7,584 bases of DNA from UBA6921 sp031363085. GTDB lineage: Bacteria > Pseudomonadota > Gammaproteobacteria > SG8-11. The stretch covers positions 1 through 7,584 of the forward strand of contig JANLTU010000219.1 of assembly GCA_031363085.1 (NCBI GenBank), given 5' to 3'. Every line of letters begins with the position of its first letter. The stretch's first letter is position 1. The notes under the pieces were generated by a model. The model searched no databases, was not told the origin of the DNA, and saw nothing but the letters and a program-made list of their open reading frames with translations. Position numbers and translations under genes: made by a program. Shown piece after piece: positions 1 through 5,151 of the stretch.

Positions 1-419
1 CCTTCCGTCACCTTGAAATGCACCTGCTCGGGTAATACATCCAGCTGCGCCGGATAGCGCGGCCCGGAAAAAATAAACCGCCCGCCGATGTTGGTGGTGT
101 GCTCGCCACCGCCGCCGTAACGTAACGTGCGCCCTTCGATCTGACTCAAAAGCTCTTCGAAATTTCGCGTGGGTGAATCGAGCTGGTCGCGCAAGGTAAA
201 CGCGCAGCCGCGTGGCAGCAGATAACAATCGCCGGCGCGCAGCGCCACCGGGGTGGGGTCATCGGCGACGTTAATCCAGCCGCTGCCGTGCAGCACGATG
301 CCGAACTTGACATGGTGATACGGAATGAAATCGATGCCCCACGGCGCGCGGGCTTCAACGCGCGTATACACGGCGCTGTGCACGCGCATCGCCGGGAGCA
401 GGTCAGTGAGTGGATCCAT
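1..419 (-). CDS. AraC-family transcriptional regulator, N-terminal cupin half (partial)
   Basis: The minus strand is open from an ATG at 419-417 to the window edge (139 codons). It begins MDPLTDLLPAMRVHSAVYTR, the usual opening of AraC regulators with a Cupin_6-type sensor domain. Family hallmarks follow: a PWGIDF segment near residue 27, HHVKFGIVLHGSGW (35-48), RAGDCYLLPRG (61-71) forming the cupin strands, and GGGEHTTNIGGRFIFSG (about 103-119). In this family the cupin binds a small effector and a C-terminal double helix-turn-helix binds DNA; the HTH part would lie beyond position 1 and is not visible. The gene is divergent from the SDR-GST pair across 122 bp, the standard layout for a regulator acting on its neighbour, so it probably controls that operon. 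No strong Shine-Dalgarno is seen before the ATG; the start was chosen because it matches the family N terminus. The effector cannot be deduced. Confidence 0.88.
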   Translation of the reverse strand, partial: MDPLTDLLPAMRVHSAVYTRVEARAPWGIDFIPYHHVKFGIVLHGSGWINVADDPTPVALRAGDCYLLPRGCAFTLRDQLDSPTRNFEELLSQIEGRTLRYGGGGEHTTNIGGRFIFSGPRYPAQLDVLPEQVHFKVTE

Positions 420-442
420 GATTCGCCGTGTGGACGTTGAGA

Positions 443-519
443 CAATTAATCGGGACGCACGGCCATTGTTGACCGATGCGCAGAAACTTATCGTAGCACG
501 CAGGTACTTCAATTAATCG
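443..519. repeat. 10-bp direct repeat in divergent promoter region (candidate operator)
   Basis: CAATTAATCG occurs exactly at 443-452 and again at 510-519, 67 bp apart, in the 122-bp spacer between the araC-type gene and the SDR gene. AraC-family proteins commonly bind direct repeats, and the position suits a site acting on either divergent gene. The AT-rich repeat stands out from its GC-rich surroundings. That it is an operator is inference. No convincing sigma70 promoter was found in the spacer on either strand, which would be compatible with an activator-dependent promoter. Confidence 0.4.
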
Positions 520-541
520 CTGTCTGGCGGGGAGAAACATC

Positions 542-1312
542 ATGGATTTAGGTCTGCGTGGAAAAAACGCTGTGATTACCGGAGCAACACGTGGCATCGG
601 CCGCGCGATTGCGGAGGCGTTGGCTGACGCAGGGGTCAACCTTGCGTTTTGTGCCCGCAACGCAGCGCAAGTCGCCGCCACTGCAACAGCGCTGCAACAG
701 CGCGGCGTTAGCGCCTTCGGAAGTTGTGTGGATGTCGGCGACGGCAACGCATTGCGCGCCTGGATCGTCGAAGCAGGCCGACGCCTGGGTGGTATTGACA
801 TTTTAATCGCGAATCCCAGCGCCTTCGCGATTACCAACAGCGAGGAGGATTGGAAAAAAAGTTTCGACGTCGATCTGATGGGCGTGGTGCGCGCGGTCGA
901 AGCCGCAACGCCGTTGCTCGAACAGGCCGCAGAAAAAACCGGCGACGCTGCGCTGGTGGTATTGTCGAGCGTGCTGGCGGCCGAGACCGACAGCGAAAGC
1001 GCCTATGGTGCGATGAAAGCGGCGTTGATCCAGTACACCAAGGGCGTGGCGCGCCGCCTGGCCCCCAAGCAGGTGCGCGCGAATGTGATTTCGCCCGGCA
1101 CCGTGTATGTTGCAGGCGGCTTCTGGGCCAACGCGCAGCAGCATCTGCCGGAGGTTTACGAGCTGTATCTGAAGCGCAACCCGATGGGCCGCATGGCGCG
1201 CCCGCAAGAAATCGCCCAAACAGCGGTGTTTTTGGCCTCACCGGCAGCATCATTTACCACCGGTTCGAATATCGTAATTGACGGCGCGTTGACTGGCCGC
1301 GTGAACTACTGA
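542..1312 (+). CDS. SDR family NAD(P)-dependent oxidoreductase
   Basis: A 256-residue classical short-chain dehydrogenase/reductase, the normal length for the family. The Rossmann cofactor motif TGATRGIG is at residues 13-20. The catalytic region has Ser142/Ser143 (VVLSSVLA) and Tyr155-x-x-x-Lys159 (YGAMK), and the SPGTV segment follows at 184-188. The end, GSNIVIDGALTGRVNY, resembles the C termini of FabG-like reductases. The usual NAG motif is NPS (91-93), and the Asn of the tetrad (normally VNLxG) appears as Asp111 in DVDLMG. It should reduce or oxidise a carbonyl/alcohol with NAD(P)(H) in the cytosol; the substrate is unknown. The ATG is preceded by GGGGAG (529-534) at 7-nt spacing. The gene overlaps the downstream GST gene by one base. 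It is not assigned to FabG because it stands in no fatty-acid synthesis context. Confidence 0.9.
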   Translation: MDLGLRGKNAVITGATRGIGRAIAEALADAGVNLAFCARNAAQVAATATALQQRGVSAFGSCVDVGDGNALRAWIVEAGRRLGGIDILIANPSAFAITNSEEDWKKSFDVDLMGVVRAVEAATPLLEQAAEKTGDAALVVLSSVLAAETDSESAYGAMKAALIQYTKGVARRLAPKQVRANVISPGTVYVAGGFWANAQQHLPEVYELYLKRNPMGRMARPQEIAQTAVFLASPAASFTTGSNIVIDGALTGRVNY

Positions 1313-1911
1313 TGATTGTGTTCTATCGTTTGCTGAGCGCCAGCCCGAATATCCGCAAGATTTCCATGCTGCTGAATGAAACCGGATTGCCGTTTCGGGT
1401 AAAAAATATTGAAGGGCACGGCGACGGAAACTTTGCCGATGATTTTCTGACGATAAGCCCCAACGGCACGGTCCCGGCAATTCTGGATGAAGACAATGGC
1501 GCCATGCTGTTTGAATCCGGCGCAATCCTGTATTACCTGGCAGAAAAATCCGGATGTTTATTGCCGGCTGAAATTACAGAGCGCAGCCAAGTCATGAAGT
1601 GGTTGATGTTCGAGGTGGCCAATATGGGGCCGACCATGGGTGAGTTATTTCACTACCTGCTGAAGGCATCGGATGAAATTGCCGAAGTCCATCTGCAACG
1701 TTACAAGCATAAAGTGGCGCAATTTTGCGCGCTGATGGATCGTGAGCTGCATGGGCGCGAGTATCTGTGTGGCGCGTATTCGATTGCCGATATCGCACTG
1801 TATCCATGGTGCCGGGTGTTAGAGGATATGGCCGACATCAATTTATTGGACTACCCCAAGCTGAATCATTGGGCGAAAAAAATCAGTCAACGTCCTGCGG
1901 CCGAAGACTGA
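1312..1911 (+). CDS. Glutathione S-transferase, Nu-class-like (YfcG/YghU type)
   Basis: A 199-residue protein with an N-terminal thioredoxin-like domain (about 1-80) and an all-helical C-terminal domain (about 90-195). Glutathione-site hallmarks are visible: NGTVPAI (51-57, with the cis-proline at 55) and FESGAILYYLAEK (67-79), where Glu68-Ser69 would hold the gamma-glutamyl group. The N-terminal S-P-N (11-13) matches the T-P-N signature of Nu-class enzymes such as E. coli YfcG. The C-domain segments MGPTMGELFHYL and YSIADIALYPW (156-166, with the N-capping Ser157/Asp160) also fit that class. Nu-class enzymes typically act as disulfide-bond oxidoreductases or peroxidases with glutathione. The protein ends shortly after the RPA motif, slightly shorter than YfcG. 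Its ATG shares the A of the SDR stop codon (TGATG) and no separate strong Shine-Dalgarno is seen, so it is probably translated by coupling with the SDR in the same mRNA. Confidence 0.9.
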   Translation: MIVFYRLLSASPNIRKISMLLNETGLPFRVKNIEGHGDGNFADDFLTISPNGTVPAILDEDNGAMLFESGAILYYLAEKSGCLLPAEITERSQVMKWLMFEVANMGPTMGELFHYLLKASDEIAEVHLQRYKHKVAQFCALMDRELHGREYLCGAYSIADIALYPWCRVLEDMADINLLDYPKLNHWAKKISQRPAAED

Positions 1912-1972
1912 GCATTCATGGTGTCATCGGAACCGGATGAGGGTGGAAAGTGCATATGCGGGAGGCCGGATT

Positions 1973-2479
1973 GTGAAATTCCGCGCAGCGCAAGCAAGCG
2001 ATGCTGAGCGCATCGCAAGGCTGCATGCTAACAGTTGGCGACAAACCTATCGTGGCATGATGCCCGATGCGTTCCTGGACGGCGATGTGCTTTCGAACCG
2101 TCGTCAGATGTGGCGCGAGCGCTTGGCGCAAGCGCGTGCCGATCAATTTGTCTGCGTGGCTGAAGAAGGCGTGAAGCTGCTGGGCTTCATCTGCGCATTT
2201 GGCAACGAAGATTCCGTGTGGGGCTCCTATATTGACAATTTACATGTGGCGCACGCGAGCAAGCGCTCGGGCATCGGCACCGCCTTGATGAAGCAGGCGA
2301 CGGACTGGCTAAAAACACACTATCCGCAATCCTGCATCTACCTGTGGGTCATGGAGGCAAACGGCCCGGCCCGACGCTTCTATGAATACTTGGGCGCAGT
2401 AAATGCGCAGCAGGTGGACAAATCAGACCCCGCCGGCGGTTCGGCGCCGAATTGCCGCTATGTGTGGCCGGCCCCCTGA
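1973..2479 (+). CDS. GNAT family N-acetyltransferase
   Basis: A 168-residue GCN5-related acetyltransferase, typical for single-domain members. The start is placed at GTG 1973: GGGAGG (1960-1965) lies 7 nt upstream, and the protein then opens with VKFRAAQASDAERIARLH, the family's first strand and helix. The alternative in-frame ATG at 1937 adds 12 residues of no family character and has no ribosome binding site. Motif A is seen as YIDNLHVAHASKRSGIGTAL (86-105), whose KRSGIG carries the acetyl-CoA pyrophosphate loop. Motif B follows as LWVMEANGPARRFYEYLGA (124-142), with Tyr137 in the usual position of the general acid. It transfers acetyl from acetyl-CoA to an amine of unknown identity. The gene lies 61 bp after the GST gene on the same strand and may be co-transcribed, but its own ribosome binding site makes its translation independent. 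Confidence 0.88.
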   Translation: MKFRAAQASDAERIARLHANSWRQTYRGMMPDAFLDGDVLSNRRQMWRERLAQARADQFVCVAEEGVKLLGFICAFGNEDSVWGSYIDNLHVAHASKRSGIGTALMKQATDWLKTHYPQSCIYLWVMEANGPARRFYEYLGAVNAQQVDKSDPAGGSAPNCRYVWPAP

Positions 2480-2633
2480 AATTTACATCGACAGCCTGAT
2501 CAGCGCTGCGCCTGTCCTGAGCTAAGCGCCACCTTCCAGTGTGGCGGCACTGCTCAACTCGACACCAACTATGTCGGAGTACAATATCGCGCCGGAGTTG
2601 GTCGGGAATTGGAGTTAAGGGGTGCAAAAGTCT
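2480..2633. other. Spacer after the GNAT gene with two imperfect inverted repeats
   Basis: No gene was found here. Two adjacent inverted repeats occur. CGCCAC (2527-2532) pairs with GTGGCG (2541-2546) around an 8-nt loop. ACTCGACA (2557-2564) pairs with TGTC/GAGT (2572-2575, 2577-2580) with one bulged G. Neither is followed by a T-run, so an intrinsic terminator is not supported; they could still form an RNA 3' end structure for the upstream transcript. Confidence 0.3.
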
Positions 2634-2651
2634 ATAGGATATTAATCCCAT
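2634..2651. promoter_or_regulatory. Inverted repeat ATAGGA-N6-TCCCAT (candidate operator)
   Basis: ATAGGA (2634-2639) and TCCCAT (2646-2651) are near-perfect inverted halves with a 6-bp spacer, 6 bp upstream of the -35 box of the FN3 lipoprotein gene. The same geometry recurs at 5971-5988 before the Ig-repeat lipoprotein gene. A dimeric regulator bound here would contact or exclude RNA polymerase. The regulator is unknown. Confidence 0.5.
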
Positions 2652-2657
2652 AGAGAC

Positions 2658-2686
2658 TGGACAGCTTGCAGTCACGGACCTAGAAT
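2658..2686 (+). promoter_or_regulatory. Sigma70-like promoter of the FN3 lipoprotein gene
   Basis: TGGACA (2658-2663, 5/6 to TTGACA), a 17-bp spacer, then TAGAAT (2681-2686, 5/6 to TATAAT). Transcription would start near 2693, giving a leader of about 60 nt before the ATG at 2755. The match and spacing are near ideal, and the same arrangement recurs before the gene at 6127. Confidence 0.6.
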
Positions 2687-2707
2687 TCGGAGCGAAACCG
2701 AAAATTC

Positions 2708-2749
2708 CAGCGGTGAAGTGTTCATCGCTGCCACTCCCACAGGGAAGTG
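2708..2749 (+). promoter_or_regulatory. Structured mRNA leader with the Shine-Dalgarno inside a hairpin
   Basis: Two consecutive hairpins lie between the predicted transcription start and the start codon. Hairpin 1 pairs CAGCGGTGAA (2708-2717) with TTCATCGCTG (2721-2730) around the loop GTG: ten pairs including one G-U. Hairpin 2 pairs CACTCCC (2732-2738) with GGG-A-AGTG (2742-2749, one bulged A) around ACA. The 3' arm of hairpin 2 contains GGGAAG (2742-2747), the probable ribosome binding site 7 nt before ATG 2755. Translation may thus be restrained by structure. It matches no riboswitch class that I recognise. Confidence 0.45.
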
Positions 2750-2754
2750 ACCTT

Positions 2755-3003
2755 ATGTCGACATCACGCTTTTGGGTTTCCGTCGCTGCACTGTTGCTGA
2801 GTTTGATCGCTGCGGGCTGTAGCAAAAATTCCTCCCCGGAAGCCAGTGGAGAGCCCACTACACTCAAAGCCTACGGCCTGTCTGCCAGCGCCGCCGACAG
2901 CGCGGCTACCCTGAGCTGGCCGAGCATCCCCGGCGCCACCGCTTACAACGTGTACCTGTTCACCGCCGTGACGGCGGCCGGCGAAAGCGCACCGCCCAAA
3001 TAA
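2755..3003 (+). CDS. 5' fragment of the FN3 lipoprotein
   Basis: This is the only part of the broken gene that can be translated from the original start: 82 codons ending at TAA 3001-3003. It encodes the lipoprotein signal peptide (Cys22), a Ser-rich linker (SKNSSPEASGEP), and a collapsed first FN3 unit in which the TAYNVYL strand is joined directly to the last strand, TAVTAAGESAP. The product, if made, would be a short lipid-anchored peptide without a complete FN3 fold. Confidence 0.6.
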   Translation: MSTSRFWVSVAALLLSLIAAGCSKNSSPEASGEPTTLKAYGLSASAADSAATLSWPSIPGATAYNVYLFTAVTAAGESAPPK

Positions 3004-3590
3004 GCTGGCCGGCCGTCAGCGACGCCACCGCCTATGCGATTTACTGGAACAACACCGGCCAAGTCTCCCTGGCCGACGCCCACCTCGACGTCATCGCCCC
3101 CAACTACACCCACAGCGACTTGACCAACAGCACCCGCCACTATTACCGCATCGCCGCACTCAACAGCCAAGGCCCCAGCCTGCTCTCCGCCGAAGTCACC
3201 GCCAAGCCGCACGCCCCCGCACCCGGCAACGTCACCGCCGCTGCGAGCAACGAACAAATTACCCTCACCTGGGACTTGGTCCCCGGCGCCAGCCAATACA
3301 ACGTGTACTGGGACACCGGTGCCGCCGTCACCGTCATCGCTAATGTCAAACCGCCCTACATACACCAACCATTGATCGGCGGCGTCGCGGTGAACTACGC
3401 CGTCAGCGCCTTACGCGCAGGCGTGGAAAGCGCAAGCTCCGCACAGATCTCCGCCACACCCTTAGGCCCGCTGCCGCCGACGCCGAGCCAGTTCAGCGCG
3501 CAGGCCGCCAAACGACAAATCACCCTGACGTGGAAGCCAGTGGACGGCGCGCTGGGGTATCGCGTGTACTGGCATACCCCCGCCCACCCC
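3000..3590 (+). CDS. Middle fragment of the FN3 lipoprotein (units 2, 3 and start of 4)
   Basis: The frame is open across this segment, but no credible start codon with a ribosome binding site was found. Unit 2 runs from ISWPAVSDATAYAIYW through HYYRIAALNSQGPS. Unit 3 runs from ITLTWDLVPGASQYNVYW through YAVSALRAGVESASS. Unit 4 begins ITLTWKPVDGALGYRVYW and then loses frame in a C-rich stretch. Beyond about 3590 the reading frame (to its stop at 3792-3794) becomes His/Arg-rich and has no family character. The units are about 85-90 residues apart, normal for FN3. Confidence 0.5.
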
Positions 3591-3591
3591 G

Positions 3592-3975
3592 AGCTATACC
3601 CACACCGGCTTGCTCGACAACACCACCTATTACTACCGCATCGAAGCCATCACGCCCGACGGCATCAGTCCAGTCACAGAAGAAATCAGCGCCACCACCC
3701 TGGCGGCGATTGCACCCACGACCACCGGACCACCGCCCACGTCGGTCCCCACCACCTACACCGTGACTGTCAGTGGCAGTATCAGTCCGGGTAATTCCAC
3801 GGTGAATCATGGCACGACCCGCAGTTTTACGGTGAAGCCCAGTGCCGGTTACACGGCGAGTGTTAGCGGCTGTGGCGGTACGTTGGCGGGCAACATCTAC
3901 ACCACCGCAGCGATTACCGCGGATTGCGCGGTTACGGCGAGCTTTCCGGTCACCGTCGTCGGGTTCGGCTTGTAA
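3592..3975 (+). CDS. 3' fragment of the FN3 lipoprotein with InlB-B-like domain
   Basis: Coding character resumes with SYTHTGLLDNTTYYYRIEAI, the second half of FN3 unit 4. A Thr/Pro linker (TTTGPPPTSVPTT) and one divergent InlB-B-type repeat follow: TYTVTVSGSISPG, an NHGTTRSFTVKPSAGY core, and CGGTLAG to DCAVTASF with two cysteines. The protein ends VVGFGL and stops at TAA 3973-3975. The TTG at 3610 has no ribosome binding site, so independent expression is unlikely. Confidence 0.5.
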   Translation, partial: SYTHTGLLDNTTYYYRIEAITPDGISPVTEEISATTLAAIAPTTTGPPPTSVPTTYTVTVSGSISPGNSTVNHGTTRSFTVKPSAGYTASVSGCGGTLAGNIYTTAAITADCAVTASFPVTVVGFGL

Positions 3976-4185
3976 CGCAAATCATCGATTCGTGCGCGTC
4001 GGTGGGCGTTGCGCTTTGTAGGTAAGGTTGCGAGCCGCCACCCTTCAGCGAACCCGCCCAGCGCGCGATGTAGATGTTGAATTGATTAATTTGGTTAGCG
4101 TGGTTTTTGGGTGTTAGGGGCCTTAGCGTGACATATAGTGTGTCTGTGCGATAAAAAATATCGGAGATGTTCGAGGAGAAGGATG
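3976..4185 (+). other. Spacer before the autotransporter, with a possible promoter
   Basis: No gene or convincing terminator was seen. A weak promoter candidate is GTGACA (4128-4133, 5/6 to TTGACA), 18 bp, then TAAAAA (4152-4157, 4/6 to TATAAT), which would start transcription about 20 nt before the ATG. The -10 overlaps a small inverted repeat, CGATA (4149-4153) and TATCG (4159-4163) around AAAAA. The ATrGGA-N6-TCCCAT operator found before the two lipoprotein genes is absent here. Confidence 0.3.
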
Positions 4186-4455
4186 ATGGAGAATTACGCA
4201 GGAAGTTCTGCGCGCACGTCGCGCGTTGAAATCACCGGGAACAGGACCGCACACCACTGGATCGCATTAGTCCTGTTGAGCTGCGCCACACTGCTCAGCG
4301 CCAGCGCCCACGCGCTGACCGCTGAGGATGTGAGCATCCGTATCCCGACCAACCAAACTACCAACATTGACCTGACCCCTAGCATTGGCGATATTCCGGT
4401 TGAAGCCACGCTCACACTGAGCGTCGGTACCAACCCCACGCATGGCAGCGCCTAG
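4186..4455 (+). CDS. Autotransporter fragment 1: signal peptide and start of Ig-like unit
   Basis: Eighty-nine codons from the preferred ATG to the amber codon. A polar, Arg-containing n-region of about 24 residues precedes the hydrophobic core WIALVLLSCATLL; signal peptidase cleavage is likely after SAHA. The mature part begins LTAEDVSIRIPTN and stops within NPTHGSA. The same frame continues after the stop with PDAKGALSVTYTP, the expected next strand, so the TAG is most likely a point substitution in a sense codon. Confidence 0.6.
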   Translation: MENYAGSSARTSRVEITGNRTAHHWIALVLLSCATLLSASAHALTAEDVSIRIPTNQTTNIDLTPSIGDIPVEATLTLSVGTNPTHGSA

Positions 4456-5151
4456 CCCGATGCCAAGGGCGCCCTGTCCGTGACCTACACCCCCGCTACG
4501 GACTACGTCGACGAAGACAGCTTTACCTACACCGTCACCCCCGCTACCGGTAGCCCGGCCAGCGGCACCGTCACCCTCATCGTCGGCACTGTGGACCTCT
4601 CCACACAGACGGCCACCACGCCCGCCAGCAGCTCGGTAGCAAGTGCGTTGGAAAACATCTGCGCCGGCGCAGCGTCCAATGTCAGCAGCGAGTTAAAGCA
4701 ACGCTGCAACGAATTAGCCACCGCAAAACCCGAGCAGCGCGCCAAGATCCTCGAACAATTGGCGCCCGAAGAAGTGTCCGCGCAGGCTTCCGCCGGCACC
4801 ATGCTCGCCACCCAGCAACTGCGTAACGTGGGGGGTCGGCTGGTGGCCTTGCGGCAAGGCGCGCCGGGTGTTTCGGTGGCGGGCTTAAGTTTTGTGCAGA
4901 GGGGCAAGGCGTTGTCGGCCGCCGCCTTGCTGCGGGGTGTGCCGGAGCGTAGCGCGGTGCCGTTGCGTTATCAAAACCGCCCGGTGTTATCGGCCGCCGA
5001 ACAACCCGGCAGCACGCTGGAATCCCCGCTTGCGCGCAGCAACTTGGGCGTGTTTCTCAGCGTCAGCGGCGGTGAGCGCAGCGCCAGCAGCAATGAAGAC
5101 GGCTTTAAACATGCCAGCTACGGCCTGAGGCGGCGCCGATTATCGCTTTAG
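4456..5151 (+). CDS. Autotransporter fragment 2: passenger, helical linker and start of barrel
   Basis: In frame with fragment 1; the first possible restart is GTG 4480, with no good ribosome binding site. It holds the rest of the Ig-like unit (VTYTPATDYVDEDSFTYTV), a Thr/Ser linker, the helical pre-barrel region with Cys in NICAG and QRCNEL, and the first barrel strand region (LGVFLSVSGGERSA, then GFKHASYGL). It then runs out of frame into an Arg-rich tail, RRRRLSL, before TAG 5149-5151. Confidence 0.55.
   Translation, partial: PDAKGALSVTYTPATDYVDEDSFTYTVTPATGSPASGTVTLIVGTVDLSTQTATTPASSSVASALENICAGAASNVSSELKQRCNELATAKPEQRAKILEQLAPEEVSAQASAGTMLATQQLRNVGGRLVALRQGAPGVSVAGLSFVQRGKALSAAALLRGVPERSAVPLRYQNRPVLSAAEQPGSTLESPLARSNLGVFLSVSGGERSASSNEDGFKHASYGLRRRRLSL

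Larger units (their letters stand above)
2755..3975 (+). pseudogene. Fibronectin type III repeat lipoprotein with C-terminal InlB-B-like repeat (broken)
   Basis: The ATG at 2755 (GGGAAG 7 nt upstream) opens a lipoprotein signal peptide, MSTSRFWVSVAALLLSLIAA then Gly-Cys22. Four FN3-like units follow, each opening with a (L/I)(S/T)W strand and an xYxVYW-type strand. A linker rich in Thr and Pro leads to a domain ending YTTAAITADCAVTASF, typical of divergent InlB B-repeats. The protein would sit in the outer membrane and make surface or periplasmic contacts. It is broken. Unit 1 lacks about 33 residues between NVY and FTAVTAAGES (near 2955, in frame). A second gap with a frame change lies near 2990-2996, leaving a TAA at 3001. 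A third gap with a frame change lies near 3583-3595 in unit 4. The frame order is 1, 3, 1. Decay is the likeliest reading; assembly collapse of tandem repeats is the alternative. An upstream in-frame GTG at 2713 lies in a leader hairpin and was rejected as start. Confidence 0.75.

Noticed and set aside
437..498. Possible -35 boxes TTGAGA (437-442) and TTGACC (469-474) for the SDR operon
   Set aside because: No -10 box with more than weak similarity lies at 16-18 bp from either.
403..837. 144-codon minus-strand frame over the araC-SDR spacer
   Set aside because: It overlaps the start of both the regulator and the SDR gene in the wrong frames and has no recognisable domain.
2527..2580. Rho-independent terminator after the GNAT gene
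   Set aside because: The two stem-loops are short or bulged and no T-run follows either of them.
2349..2867. 172-codon minus-strand frame across the GNAT-FN3 spacer
   Set aside because: It covers the end of the GNAT gene, the promoter module and the lipoprotein signal peptide of the + strand; no ribosome binding site or family signature.
4084..4091. GATTAATT resembling the reverse complement of the CAATTAATCG repeat
   Set aside because: Only 8 AT-rich bases match and the location is unrelated to the AraC-type regulator; likely chance.
4138..4185. Upstream GTG start at 4138 for the autotransporter
   Set aside because: The extra residues are Cys/Arg-rich, and the clear AGGAG ribosome binding site lies inside this stretch, directing the start to 4186.
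4453..4455. Programmed amber readthrough or selenocysteine/pyrrolysine-like recoding
   Set aside because: The gene has a second, frameshifting lesion, the residue lies in an ordinary Ig-like loop, and no recoding element was seen downstream.
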